The notes beneath the pieces are model-generated. The model saw only the letters and a list, made by a program, of their open reading frames with translations, was not told where the DNA came from and ran no database searches. A stretch of DNA of 64,000 bases from Bradyrhizobium viridifuturi (GTDB lineage Bacteria; Pseudomonadota; Alphaproteobacteria; Rhizobiales; Xanthobacteraceae). The stretch spans positions 119,683 to 183,682 of the forward strand of contig NZ_LGTB01000012.1 of assembly GCF_001238275.1 (NCBI RefSeq). Reading direction: 5' to 3'. Below are positions 48,646 to 57,668 of the stretch, piece after piece. Numbering within the stretch: the stretch's first letter is position 1; every line of letters begins with the position of its first letter. A program made the translations under genes and the position numbers.

Positions 48646-49278
48646 TCAAGCCCGCCACCGCGCGCAAAATGCTTCGACGTCGCCGGACTGAAACTCCGGC
48701 AGGCGCTCCCAGATGGTTTCCGGCGGCCAGTTCCACCAGGCGATCTGCGACAGCTCGGCCGCGATCCTGCGGCTGAAGCGCTCCTTGATCGGCCGCGCCG
48801 GCACGCCGCCGACGATGGTGTAGGGCGCGACATCGCGCGAGACCACAGCGCCGGCTGCGAGCACCGCGCCGTCGCCGACGGTGACGCCGGGCAGTACGAT
48901 CACGCCATGGCCGATCCAGACGTCGTTGCCGATCACGACACGGTCCCCACGCCGCTCGCTGAAGAAGCCGTGATCGCGCTCGGCGGAGGCCGAGTAGTAT
49001 TCAGGGCAATAGGTGAAGCGATGCTGCGACGGGCGCTCGACCGGATGGTTCGGCGCGCCGATCCGGACCTGCGCCGCGATCGCGCAGAACCGGCCGATCA
49101 CGGCGTCGGCGACCATGCAGCCGCTGCCGAGATAGGAGTAGTCGCCGAGCTCGGTGTATTCGATCGCCGTGTCGCCGAGCACTTCACAGCAACGCCCGAT
49201 CTCGACCTCCCGCAGCTTGACCGTCGGCTCGATGACGGTTTCGGCAAGCTTTGGGCGGGAAGGCTTCGGTGCGGTCAT
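48646..49278 (-). CDS. Hexapeptide-repeat acetyltransferase, phosphonate-associated (Phn thr-fam) type
   Basis: 210 residues. A left-handed parallel beta helix is indicated by hexapeptides such as VEIGRC, TELGDYSYLGSGCMV, VVIGNDVWIGHGVIVLPGVTVGDGAVLAAGAVV. APNHPVERPSQHRFTYC and NDVWIGHG fit the xenobiotic/DapH-like acetyltransferases, and the C-terminal FSRRIAAELSQIAWWNWPPETIWERLPEF matches the phosphonate-metabolism hexapeptide family that I recall (phn_thr-fam). No phn genes are in this window, so a phosphonate role is inferred only. Convergent with the ABC-F gene, with one base between stops. Confidence 0.82.
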   Translation of the reverse strand: MTAPKPSRPKLAETVIEPTVKLREVEIGRCCEVLGDTAIEYTELGDYSYLGSGCMVADAVIGRFCAIAAQVRIGAPNHPVERPSQHRFTYCPEYYSASAERDHGFFSERRGDRVVIGNDVWIGHGVIVLPGVTVGDGAVLAAGAVVSRDVAPYTIVGGVPARPIKERFSRRIAAELSQIAWWNWPPETIWERLPEFQSGDVEAFCARWRA

Positions 49279-49365
49279 GGCATTGTCCTCGATACGGCGA
49301 GCCGTTTCAGTCGCACGATTTTTGTTACGGCGAGATGACAGAAGAGGAGAACAGGTACCCGCAGT

Positions 49366-50234
49366 CTAGTTTTTCAGCGCATCTACCGCGGCGATCGCCC
49401 TGACCATCGCGTCCTCCAGGGCCGCGCTGTTGGCGGGATTCGATTGACGCTTGCGGCCGGGATCGTCGAAATCGTGGGTCGCGTCGGGATAGACCACGAC
49501 GTCGATCTTGCTGCCGGCGGCGATCGAGCGGCGGGCGACGTCCTGGCAGCGTTCGGGCGATACCTCTTCGTCGGCGGTGCCGAGCAACATCGTGATCGGC
49601 GCAGCCGACGTCAGTGTCTGTGCCAGCAGGGCGGCCGGTCCGCAGCCCGGGTAGAACGCCAGCGCGGCACGATAGCCCAACGCCGCGCCTTGCCGCTGCA
49701 TCACATTCAGCGCAGTGCTGCCGCCGTTCGACCATCCCTGCAAGAAGATGCGATTGGTGCTGACATCCTTCTGGCTGCGCAGCCAGTTCAGCGCGCCCTC
49801 GGCGTCGAGCGGCCGCACGGTCTTTTCATTGACGTCGGCGCGATCGGAATCGCCATGGGTGAAGCGGCCGAAGCCATGGGCCTTGCCGCGCGGCCCAAAA
49901 CTGTCCGGCAAGATCGCGATATAGCGTGGTCGGCCCAATACTGTCCCCACATCGCGTGGCGCTTGGACAGGCTGCCGGCATTGCAGGCCGCGGACGGATT
50001 GGCCCGCGATACCAGCGCGCAGTCCTTGTTGACGTTGACCGAATAGGGGCCGCCGCGGCCGTGCAGCAGCACGATCGCGGGGTGTGGGCCCGGGGTTTGC
50101 GGCCTGAACAGATAGCCGACGATCTCGGTCTTGCCGTCGGCGCTCGGGAAGAAAACCGTATCGGGCGCGGCCCCCGCCGCCGTCGGCAATATCGTCAGCA
50201 TCAGGAGAGCAATCTGAATCGCGCGGTGGGTCAT
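49366..50234 (-). pseudogene. Dienelactone hydrolase-type exported esterase, frameshifted
   Basis: An alpha/beta hydrolase with a signal peptide (AIQIALLMLTILPTAAGA) and oxyanion HGRGGPYS in the first frame (start ATG 50234). The body (IAILPDSFGPRGKAHGFG, the nucleophile elbow LQGWSNGGSTAL, MLLGTADEEVSPE and THDFDDPG) is in the next frame. The break is near 49927: CACGCTAT should read CACGGCTAT, giving HGYIAILPDS. One G restores 289 residues. The order Ser (GWSNGG), Asp (GTADEEV), His (ATHDFDDP) matches the DLH fold. Substrate unknown. Confidence 0.83.
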
Positions 50235-50383
50235 CGGCGCAGCATGGACAACATTTCGGATGAATTGGGGCATCGCCGTTTCCCACCAGCAATGCAAAGC
50301 GGCATGGCACGCTGCGTGCTGCCCGGCTTGTGAGGCCAGGTGCCGCCCGTTACGCTTCAGCAAAAAAGCGGGAGCGAAACGGC

Positions 50384-51259
50384 ATGAGACAGATCAGGAT
50401 CGGCGACATCACGATCGACGCGGTGATCGAGCGCGAAGGGCCGTGGCGGCGGCCGCAGGATTTCTTCCCGACCTATGACGACGCGGTGTTCAAGCATCAC
50501 CTCAAGACGATGGAGCCTGAGGTCTTCGATGCCGCGCGCGGCTTGATGATGATCACCTACCAGACCTTCGTGGTGCGGACGCCGCACTACACCATCCTGG
50601 TCGACACCTGCACCGGCGAGGACAAGGGGCATGCGCCGCCGTTCGATTTCCCGGGCAAGGAGCGCTGGCGCAACGAGCTGTTCGCACTCGGCATCTCCTA
50701 TGAGCAGATCGACTACGTGTTCTGCACCCATCTGCACATCGATCACACCGGCTGGAACACCACGCTGCGCGACGGGCGCTGGGTGCCGACCTTTCCGAAT
50801 GCGAAATACGTCTTCCACAAGCGTGAGTATGCGGCCTGGGAGGCGGAGAACGCCAAGGGCGCCAATCCGCCCGGCACGGTGTTTCGCGACAATTGCCTGC
50901 CGATCGTCGAGGCCGGGCAGGCGCTCCTGGTCGACGACGACTATGCGCTCGACGACACCGTCACGCTGACGCCGACGCCGGGCCATTCGCCCTGCCATTG
51001 CTGCGTCAACATCTTCTCGAAGGGACAGCGCGCGGTGGTCGCCGGCGATCTGATGCACCATGCGATCCAGTGCCGCGAGCCGGAGTGGTCGGCAAGGCCC
51101 GATTGGGATCCGAAGCAGTCGGCGGTGTCGCGGCGAAAATTCTTTGCCTCTGTTGCCGGGACCGACACGCTGATCCTGCCGGTCCATTTTCCAGCCCCGA
51201 CCGTCGGCCTGATCACGGCGGACGGCGACCGCTTCGACTACCGCTTCAAGCGCGAGTAG
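50384..51259 (+). CDS. MBL-fold metallo-hydrolase
   Basis: 291 residues with the metallo-beta-lactamase fold: metal ligands in CTHLHIDHTGWN (HxHxDH), then the later His in PTPGHSPCHC and Asp in VVAGDLMHHAI, plus the final His LPVHFPAPT. The CTGE...FDFPGKERWRNELFALG start marks the AHL-lactonase/YcbL-like branch, which has been seen to hydrolyse lactones or glyoxalase-type thioesters. No signal peptide. Start ATG 50384 fits family N terminus. Divergent from the frameshifted hydrolase. Substrate unknown. Confidence 0.9.
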   Translation: MRQIRIGDITIDAVIEREGPWRRPQDFFPTYDDAVFKHHLKTMEPEVFDAARGLMMITYQTFVVRTPHYTILVDTCTGEDKGHAPPFDFPGKERWRNELFALGISYEQIDYVFCTHLHIDHTGWNTTLRDGRWVPTFPNAKYVFHKREYAAWEAENAKGANPPGTVFRDNCLPIVEAGQALLVDDDYALDDTVTLTPTPGHSPCHCCVNIFSKGQRAVVAGDLMHHAIQCREPEWSARPDWDPKQSAVSRRKFFASVAGTDTLILPVHFPAPTVGLITADGDRFDYRFKRE

Positions 51260-51283
51260 CGGCGCCGGCGTTCGGCGGCCAGG

Positions 51284-51481
51284 TCACCCGGATCGCGCCG
51301 TGCCAGTTCGGCGCGGGACCTGGGTCAGGAAGCGTTCGAGATCGGCGCAGAGGCGGTGGGCGAGTTCCTCATCGATCTCGAACGCGGCGACGGTGCCCGC
51401 GCAATCGATTTCGATGGTCCCGCGAAGGGGCCCGGCGGACGCGGTCGATACCGCGATGTTGGTCACTCTCTGCACGGTCAT
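51284..51481 (-). CDS. Small conserved protein, 65 residues
   Basis: TVQRVTNIAVSTASAGPLRG then TIEIDCAGTVAAFEIDEELAHRLCADLERFLTQ, an alternating strand-helix layout. ATG 51481. Two cysteines. No family recognised; it sits downstream (same strand, 52 bases) of the PilZ/DUF2336 pair and may be the last gene of that operon. Confidence 0.65.
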   Translation of the reverse strand: MTVQRVTNIAVSTASAGPLRGTIEIDCAGTVAAFEIDEELAHRLCADLERFLTQVPRRTGTARSG

Positions 51482-51533
51482 GTCGTCAACTTCCCCTCAG
51501 GCCGGTCGCCGCCAATTTTCATCTCGGCAAATC

Positions 51534-51848
51534 TCATCTTGGAATGACGGGGTGTCCCTTTCGCTTGCGTTCTTCGATGAATCTGACGCCGATTTCGGTG
51601 CCGTCGACGCGAACCAGCTCGCAGCGCCGGAACGCCAGTCCCCGCGAGGACAACACCAGGAAGAACTCCTGGGCCTTCAGCACATCCAGCGTTCCGTCGA
51701 CCTCGAGCCGGGCGCCGCTCTGCGAGACGTCGAGCAGGATGCAGCTTCGCCGCCACGTGCCATCGACGCCCATCAGATTGACGGGGTGGCGCGTCTCGAG
51801 CTTGACGCGCTCCGCCCTGCGGTCACCATACGTCATGACGCTACTCAC
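51534..51848 (-). CDS. PilZ domain protein
   Basis: 104 residues. The c-di-GMP contacts are both present: RRAER (RxxxR) near the N terminus and DVSQSG (D/N-x-S-x-x-G). The fold continues ARLEVDGTLDVLKAQEFFLVL and ends FIEERKRKGHPVI. It probably senses c-di-GMP and acts on motility or surface polysaccharide. Its ATG overlaps the upstream DUF2336 stop by four bases (ATGA), so the two are translationally coupled. Confidence 0.9.
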   Translation of the reverse strand: MSSVMTYGDRRAERVKLETRHPVNLMGVDGTWRRSCILLDVSQSGARLEVDGTLDVLKAQEFFLVLSSRGLAFRRCELVRVDGTEIGVRFIEERKRKGHPVIPR

Positions 51849-52615
51849 ACTGAAAATGGCTTGGTCATCGCCTTGGCCCGCGCCTTCGCATCGTCGATCG
51901 TGGCTGGTGGGTTCGCGAAGGCGCGGGCGGCGCAGGCATCAATGGCGGCGCGGATTGCGTCCTGGATGTCGGGACGTGCGATCTTGAGCAGCCGGGCCTG
52001 CTGGCGGGGCGTGGATCGCCTCACAAGGTCGGCGAGAACGCGCCGAGGCAGGTCCTTGCGCGCGATCAACGCGCCCGCGATCTCCTCGTCGCATTCGGCG
52101 GCGTCGACCATCATGGCGAGGCCTGCGCTGGTGATATCGGCGCCGGGGTTGCCCGCGAGCACGCGAAGCACGCTGCCGTCGCCGCGCATCAGCAGAATAT
52201 CCGTGAGCTCCTGGCTGACGGCCTTGCGCCCTGCGATCGCGCTGAGGTGTCCCTCGGCCCGCATCCAGGCAATATCGATCAGATCGGTCTCCGGGATACA
52301 GTCGCAGGCCCGCAGGATTGGTGCGGCGACGTCGGCGTCGTCATGGTTGGCCAGGCGACGCGCGAGCTCCCTCGGCACCAGATGGAGGTCGGCGAGCGAG
52401 CGGCTCAGCGTGGTCAGGGTCCGCAGCTCGACGCTCTCGCTCAGGCGGATCAGGATGTCGTCGAACACCTCGACGTGGCGCGCGCTGAGGCGATGCGCGT
52501 CCTCGAGAAACAGCCCGGCCACCTCCTGCAGCATGCGCGTGCAGAGGTCGGGGGAGCCGGCTTTCAAGACGTGGTCGAGCTTGGCAATGAGATCGGGCGA
52601 GGCAATAGCTGTCAT
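51845..52615 (-). CDS. DUF2336 family protein
   Basis: 256 residues, mostly helical HEAT-like repeats typical of DUF2336: LIRLSESVELRTLTTLSRSLADLHLVPRELARRLANHDDADVAAPILRAC, then EDILLMRGDGSVLRVLAGNPGADIT-like units and LIARKDLPRRVLADLVRRST. Shorter than the usual roughly 360 residues. Family function is unknown; linkage to a PilZ gene suggests a c-di-GMP-related scaffold. Start ATG 52615. Confidence 0.87.
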   Translation of the reverse strand: MTAIASPDLIAKLDHVLKAGSPDLCTRMLQEVAGLFLEDAHRLSARHVEVFDDILIRLSESVELRTLTTLSRSLADLHLVPRELARRLANHDDADVAAPILRACDCIPETDLIDIAWMRAEGHLSAIAGRKAVSQELTDILLMRGDGSVLRVLAGNPGADITSAGLAMMVDAAECDEEIAGALIARKDLPRRVLADLVRRSTPRQQARLLKIARPDIQDAIRAAIDACAARAFANPPATIDDAKARAKAMTKPFSV

Positions 52616-52926
52616 TGCGGTCCTTAAAATGTTCCGCGACGGGGAACATCATCGTTCCCAATGCCAATCTGCTCCCCGAATCTTTAATAGGGGTATAGAA
52701 TTTGATGGGATGGCCGGTCTCGACGGTGGATATCCCGGCTAACACTATCGAAATTCGGCAGCAGGGATCGTTTGCCTGATTGTCCGGTTCGACGAACGGC
52801 CCGCATTTTTCCCGATTGTATTCGTCTGACGATTCGCATTTGGTGCATGGACATTATCGATGAGGCCGGCGCGCCAGGCGCGGCGCCGCGCAAGAAATTT
52901 CAAGAACATTTCATAGGAGCGGTCAT
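52616..52926. other. Intergenic region between DUF2336 and AraC genes
   Basis: 311 bases between divergent genes, lower in GC near 52680-52850 (for example TCTTTAATAGGGGTATAGAATTTGATGG). It holds promoters in both directions; I see no gene. A GACCGGTCTCGAC-like stretch near 52712 is not clearly symmetric. Confidence 0.5.
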
Positions 52927-53886
52927 TTGACGGCGCCATTGCTGGTGCCGAGAGTCTTTCGTTTTGACGACGTTGATGCATTCCGGAGTTCGATCCGAAA
53001 CCTGGATGTTGATTTCACGCCACTTGCGCGGAAGATTTCGGCCGAGCAGGTCATCCTGAGCTTGCCGGGATGCGAGCTCAACTACACGCAGTCGTTTCCA
53101 CGGATCGTCGACGCCCAGCTTGCGCCGCATACGACCGCGGTCGGCTTCACGATGGACGACGGCGTGCCGATGCGCTTCAACGGCGTCGAGCGCGACCGCG
53201 CGGTGATCGTGCTCGGCGGCGGCGGCGCGTTCTACACGTCCGTCGAGGAGACGCCCCGCCAGTACGTCTCGGTGATGTTCACGCCCGAGATCCTTGACCG
53301 CGGTTGGCCGAACCCCGGTCTCCATTTCAGCATTCACGAAATTTCACAACGCGCGCAGGATCTGCTGCGTGAACTTGTGAGACAGGTGCTGCTCGTGACG
53401 TCTGACCAGGTGACGATAGCCGAGTTCGCGACCGGCGCATCGATCAAGGAGACGCTGCTTGCGGCGATCGACAACGCGTTCGCCGAAGTCGTTCCGGCCA
53501 AGTGGACGACGCGGGCCAACACGACGCGCCAGTTCAAGGTGTTCAACGACGCGCGTGCCATTCTCGCCGGCGACGTCGCTCATCCGATCTATAGCGGCGA
53601 ACTCGCCAGGCAGATCGGGGTGTCCGTGCGCACGCTGCACGATGCGATCCAGCGCTACCGGGGCGTGAGCCTGCATCGCTATTTGCGTTTGCGCCGGCTC
53701 TGGCTGGTGCGCCAGCAGCTGCTCGCCGGTGCGCCCAGCGTCAAGGCCTGTGCGCTGGCCTACGGGTTTTGGCACCTCAGCGATTTCTCGCGGAGCTACC
53801 GTTCGCAGTTCGGGGAAGCGCCGTCGGAGACGCTGGCAGCCTCGCGTCGTCCCGGCGTCGTGACCGACGCCAGACATGATTCGTAA
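52927..53886 (+). CDS. AraC family transcriptional regulator
   Basis: 319 residues: an N-terminal sensory domain (RVFRFDDVDAFRSSIRNLDV...VMFTPEILDRGWP) and a C-terminal AraC-type double HTH (SGELARQIGVSVRTLHDAIQ, RGVSLHRYLRLRRLWLVRQQL, SVKACALAYGFWHLSDFSRSYRSQFGEAPSETL). This arrangement resembles regulators with an AraC-like HTH and a cupin-unrelated N-domain seen near ethanolamine and siderophore operons. Start TTG 52927 with AGGAG seven bases upstream. The inducer and target are unknown. Confidence 0.92.
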   Translation: MTAPLLVPRVFRFDDVDAFRSSIRNLDVDFTPLARKISAEQVILSLPGCELNYTQSFPRIVDAQLAPHTTAVGFTMDDGVPMRFNGVERDRAVIVLGGGGAFYTSVEETPRQYVSVMFTPEILDRGWPNPGLHFSIHEISQRAQDLLRELVRQVLLVTSDQVTIAEFATGASIKETLLAAIDNAFAEVVPAKWTTRANTTRQFKVFNDARAILAGDVAHPIYSGELARQIGVSVRTLHDAIQRYRGVSLHRYLRLRRLWLVRQQLLAGAPSVKACALAYGFWHLSDFSRSYRSQFGEAPSETLAASRRPGVVTDARHDS

Positions 53887-53956
53887 CATTCGGTCTGAAC
53901 GGAATCTTAACGGCCGGTGGGGAATCTGTTGGTACAATTCCACCAGAGGCGGCCTG

Positions 53957-54202
53957 ATGCATCCCCGACGATTTGCGCGTGTTCGTCCGTCAGGATGCGT
54001 GTCCAGCGTGGTCAAACTTCAGCTCGAGCCGAAGGCGCCGCTGATTGAGTGCCGGCTGGTGGATTATTCCGCCGGCGGAGCCTGCCTGGAATTCGCAAAG
54101 CCGGTTCAGCTGCCCGAGCGCTTCGAGATGTTTCACGGCAACACGCGGAAGCGTTGCCGGCGGGTCTGGAGCAAGGGCGTCCGGGTCGGCGTCTCGTTCT
54201 GA
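53957..54202 (+). CDS. Second PilZ domain protein
   Basis: 81 residues: HPRRFARVRPSG contains RxxxR (RRFAR), and VDYSAGGACLEF contains the D-x-S-x-x-G motif. The rest (LPERFEMFHGNTRKRCRRVWSKGVRVGVSF) fits the PilZ barrel. It probably binds c-di-GMP. It lies 70 bases downstream of the AraC gene and may be cotranscribed; the PilZ at 51534 is its paralogue. Start ATG 53957. Confidence 0.85.
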   Translation: MHPRRFARVRPSGCVSSVVKLQLEPKAPLIECRLVDYSAGGACLEFAKPVQLPERFEMFHGNTRKRCRRVWSKGVRVGVSF

Positions 54203-54216
54203 GCGGTCCATCCATT

Positions 54217-54280
54217 CGTCAATAGTCAACGGGCCGCGGCCGCGCGACGCGTCAATAATCAACGGGCCGCGCGCCGCGCG
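54217..54280. repeat. Tandem 33-base direct repeat
   Basis: CGTCAATAGTCAACGGGCCG at 54217 recurs as CGTCAATAATCAACGGGCCG at 54250 (one mismatch), period 33. Just two units. Purpose unknown; it is between the PilZ and PsiF genes. Confidence 0.75.
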
Positions 54281-54331
54281 ACCCGATGGTCGATCCCGAT
54301 TGAGGGGGTGAATAGGCGCCGACGAGGGGCC

Positions 54332-54580
54332 TCAGGCGCCGCTCTGGCACTTCTTCATGAACGAGGTCTTGGCTGCACCGGCGAGCTTCTTGCCGTCCGA
54401 GCCGACCGCCTTGGTCTCGCAGGTATCGGTCGTGCACTTCTTCATGAACGAGGTCTTGGCCGCGCCGGCCAGCGGCTTGCCGTCCTTGCCGACGGCCTTC
54501 GTCTCGCAGGAGGCGTCCTGAGCAAATGCCGAACCGGCGGCAAAGGTCGCGATCACGGCCGCCAAGAAAATCCGCTTCAT
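54332..54580 (-). CDS. PsiF repeat protein
   Basis: 82 residues with a signal peptide (KRIFLAAVIATFAAGSAFA) and two PsiF repeats: CETKAVGKDGKPLAGAAK ... KKC and CETKAVGSDGKKLAGAAK ... KKC. PsiF proteins are phosphate-starvation or stress-induced periplasmic proteins of unknown activity in E. coli. Start ATG 54580. Confidence 0.9.
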   Translation of the reverse strand: MKRIFLAAVIATFAAGSAFAQDASCETKAVGKDGKPLAGAAKTSFMKKCTTDTCETKAVGSDGKKLAGAAKTSFMKKCQSGA

Positions 54581-54729
54581 CTGGGTTCTCCCTAAACCAA
54601 ACCAGTGACCGGATTGGATATCGGATTCTTGGCCCGATCAAGTTCCCACGGCCGATTTTGTCTATAAAATACCGGGTTAGCCGTGAGAAAATTCCGTGTG
54701 CGGCGCGGAACAAAATGGGGAAACGCGGA

Positions 54730-55407
54730 ATGGAATTCGAGACGCTGGTACAGACACGCAAAAGCGTGCGCGGGTTCAAGCAGCAGCCGGTGTCGCGGGC
54801 GACCGTCGAGGAGATCATCGAGGTGGCCAAGCGCGCGCCGTCCTCGATGAACACCCAGCCCTGGCACGTCCACGTCCTGACCGGGGAGCCGCTGGAGGAA
54901 GTGCGCCGCCGCAACATGGAAGAGATGATCGCGGGCGCCAAGGCCAAGCGCGATATCGTCAGCCATGGCGAGTATCAAGGCGTGCACCGCGGCCGGCAGG
55001 TCGACATCGCCAAGAAGCTGTTCGGCGCGATGGGGATCGCCCGCGACGACAAGCCGATGCGGCAGGATTGGGTGCTGCGCGGCTTCCGCCAGTTCGACGC
55101 CCCGGTCTCGCTGGTGCTGGCCTACGACCGGATCCTCGATCCCGGCGCGGTCTGTCACTTCGATCTCGGTGCGCTCTGCTACGGCATCGTGCTGGCCGCC
55201 TGGGATCGCGGCCTTGGCAGCGTGATCAACGGCCAGGGCATCATGCGCTCGGACATCGTGCGCGAGGTCGCCAACATCCCGGAAGACCAGGTGATCATGA
55301 CCTGCGTCGCGATGGGCTATCCCGACGACAGCTTTGCCGCCAATGCGGTGCGCTCGGACCGCGAGGCCAACAGCGACTTCGTCCGCTATGTCGGCTTCGC
55401 CGATTAG
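54730..55407 (+). CDS. Nitroreductase family protein
   Basis: 225 residues with the nitroreductase FMN fold: LVQTRKSVRGFKQQPVSRATVEEIIEVAKRAPSSMNTQPWHVHVLTG, KLFGAMGIARDD, DLGALCYGIVLAAWDRGLGSVINGQ, and VAMGYPDDSF at the C terminus. These enzymes reduce nitro compounds, quinones or flavins with NAD(P)H. I chose ATG 54730 because upstream codons (from 54526) have no family content. It overlaps nothing, and the hydrolase gene starts three bases after its stop. Confidence 0.93.
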   Translation: MEFETLVQTRKSVRGFKQQPVSRATVEEIIEVAKRAPSSMNTQPWHVHVLTGEPLEEVRRRNMEEMIAGAKAKRDIVSHGEYQGVHRGRQVDIAKKLFGAMGIARDDKPMRQDWVLRGFRQFDAPVSLVLAYDRILDPGAVCHFDLGALCYGIVLAAWDRGLGSVINGQGIMRSDIVREVANIPEDQVIMTCVAMGYPDDSFAANAVRSDREANSDFVRYVGFAD

Positions 55408-55410
55408 ACC

Positions 55411-56343
55411 ATGAACCGACCGGTGTGGACCCGCGGCAGGATCGGCGCGGTCGCTCGCGCCCTCGTCGTCTGCATCCTGGCGCTCGGCCCGGTGCAGGCG
55501 GAGGGCATACGTCTCGACGCCCTCAAGATCCCGGTGCCGAATCCGGGCGGGGCAGGACCGTCGACCGCGCTGCTCGACGCGATCGTGCTGCGGCCGGATG
55601 ACGGCCTGCCGCATCCGCTCGTCCTGCTCAATCACGGCTCGCCGCGTTCGGCGAGCGACCGTCCATCGATGAGCCCTTACGGGATGTGGGCGCAGGCGAC
55701 CGAGTTCGCGCGGCGTGGCTGGGTCGCGGTGGCGTTCCTGCGCCGCGGCTACGGCGTCTCGCAGGGCGGCTGGGCCGAGACCTACGGTCAATGCTCCGAC
55801 CCGGATTATGCGAAAGCCGGCCGCGCCGGTGCCACCGACATCGCCGCCGCGGCCAAATTCATGACCGGCCAGGCCTATGTCAGCAAAGGCAAATGGATCA
55901 GCGTCGGCCGCTCGGCGGGTGGCTTTGCCACGGTCGCATTGACGTCCACGGCGCCGTCAGGCCTCGCCGCCGCGATCGTGTTCGCACCGGGCCGCGGATC
56001 GACCGGCCCCGACACCGTCTGCGAGGAGGGCGAGCTCGTCGACGCGTTCGCGCAGTTCGGCAAATCCTCGCGCATTCCGCTGCTGTGGGTCTCCGCCGAC
56101 AACGATCACTTCTTCGGCCCGCAACTCGTGACGCGGTTGTCGGATGCGTTCGCGAAATCAGGCGGCAAGCTTTCGCTGGTTCGAACGCCTGCATTCGGCA
56201 GCGACGGTCACGCACTGTTCAATGAAAGCGGAACGGCGATCTGGGCGCCGATCGTCGATCGCTTTCTTCGCGACAACAACCTCGTGCTGCGCGATCGATT
56301 GCTCGATGCGCCGCCGCGTCCGGCGCAATTGCGCAGCCGCTGA
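55411..56343 (+). CDS. Exported alpha/beta hydrolase (dienelactone hydrolase-like)
   Basis: 310 residues. A signal-like segment (GAVARALVVCILALGPVQA), the oxyanion region LVLLNHGSPRS, the nucleophile elbow SVGRSAGGFATVAL, Asp in LWVSADNDHFFG and His near FGSDGHALFNE. It probably hydrolyses an ester in the periplasm. It begins three bases after the nitroreductase stop, so they share a transcript. Substrate unknown. Confidence 0.87.
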   Translation: MNRPVWTRGRIGAVARALVVCILALGPVQAEGIRLDALKIPVPNPGGAGPSTALLDAIVLRPDDGLPHPLVLLNHGSPRSASDRPSMSPYGMWAQATEFARRGWVAVAFLRRGYGVSQGGWAETYGQCSDPDYAKAGRAGATDIAAAAKFMTGQAYVSKGKWISVGRSAGGFATVALTSTAPSGLAAAIVFAPGRGSTGPDTVCEEGELVDAFAQFGKSSRIPLLWVSADNDHFFGPQLVTRLSDAFAKSGGKLSLVRTPAFGSDGHALFNESGTAIWAPIVDRFLRDNNLVLRDRLLDAPPRPAQLRSR

Positions 56344-56482
56344 CCGCGCCGCGGGATATTGAATTCCGCCGAGTGAAACCATCGCGCGACAGTGAGCGCG
56401 CGTGCGCGTTTCCGCTATTCCAGCCGACAAAAAATACGCTACTGGTTTTGTGAAGCGAAACAGCACAGGCGAGGAATCCCAG

Positions 56483-57645
56483 ATGAGCGATGATGAACAG
56501 ACAGCCATGATCCGCGAGACCGTCGCGAAATTCGTCGATCGCGAACTGATCCCGCTCGAGCCGCAGTATCTGAAATCGCGGCTGCCCGGCAGCGATCATC
56601 CCGAGCTCACGTCGGAGCATCGCAAGCGGCTGCGCGACGTCTCCAAGGAGCTCGGCCTCTGGGGCCTCGATGCGCCCGAAGATCTCGGCGGCCACGATCT
56701 GCCGACGCGCACGATGGCTGCGGTGCATGAAGAGCTCGGCCGCAGCTGCGTGCCCTTCGTGTTGCCGCCGGACTCGCCGAACCTGCGCATGCTGCAGGCG
56801 GTCGGCACCGACGCACAGAAGAAGAAATACATGCAGCCCTATATCGAGGGCCGGATGGCATCGGCGATCGCGATCTCCAGCCCGGCGCCGGCGGCGATCC
56901 CGCGGGCATGAAGACGCGCGCGGTGCTCGAAGGCGAGCAATGGGTGCTGAACGGCCGCAAGATATGGATCAGCAATGCCCGCGCCGCCGACTTCGTCATC
57001 GTGATGGCGCGCGTCGGCAACGACCAGCGCCAGGGCGGCATCACCTCCTTCATCGTCGAGAAGGGCACGCCCGGCTTCATCATCGAGCGCGAGATCCCGA
57101 TGGTTGGCGGCGGCTCGACCTACGAGATCGTGTTCGAGGACTGCCGCATCCCGAAGGACTCCGTGCTCGGCGAAGTCGGCAAGGGCTACGCGCCGATGCA
57201 GCTGCGCCTGCGCACGCGGCGGCTCGAGATGGGATCGACCTGCGTCGGCATCACCAAGCGCGCGCTCGACATGATGTGCGAGCACGCCAAGCAGCGCGAG
57301 ACCTTCGGCGTCAGGCTCGCCGAGCGCCAGGCGATCCAGTGGTGGATCGCGGATATCGCCACGCGCATGCATGCCTGCCGGCTGATGGTGCGCGAGGCTG
57401 CCGACAAGACCGATCGCGGCGAGGACATCCGCCACGAGGCGTCAATGATCAAGGTGTTCGCGACCGAGATGGCCTATGACGCCTGCGACCACGCCATGCA
57501 GACGCTCGGCGCGCTTGGCGTGACGCTGGAATTGCCGCTCAACGCGCTCTGGCAGAAGGCCCGCCTGATGCGGGTCTACGAAGGCCCGAGCGAAGTGCAT
57601 CGCCAGGCGATCGCCCGTCGCGTGCTCGGCCTGCGCGGAGGCTAG
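56483..57645 (+). pseudogene. Acyl-CoA dehydrogenase, frameshifted
   Basis: A flavin-dependent acyl-CoA dehydrogenase of about 387 residues. The first frame (start ATG 56483) gives DVSKELGLWGLDAPEDLGGHDLPTR and MASAIAISS, then stops at 56911. The second frame resumes at AVLEGEQWVLNGRKIWISNAR, with KGYAPMQLRLRTRRLEMG, EHAKQRETFGVRLAERQAIQWWI and YEGPSEVHRQAIARRVLG. One base is missing near 56879: TCCAGCCCGG should read TCCGAGCCCGG, giving ISEPGAGGDPAGM. With that base, the FAD motif is complete. No acyl-CoA ligase or ETF genes in the window. Confidence 0.87.
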
Positions 57646-57668
57646 GCTTCGGGGCGCGACGGCCTAGA

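Noticed and set aside
54217..54280. The 33-base direct repeat as a CRISPR or iteron
   Set aside because: Only two units with no spacers or replication genes nearby.
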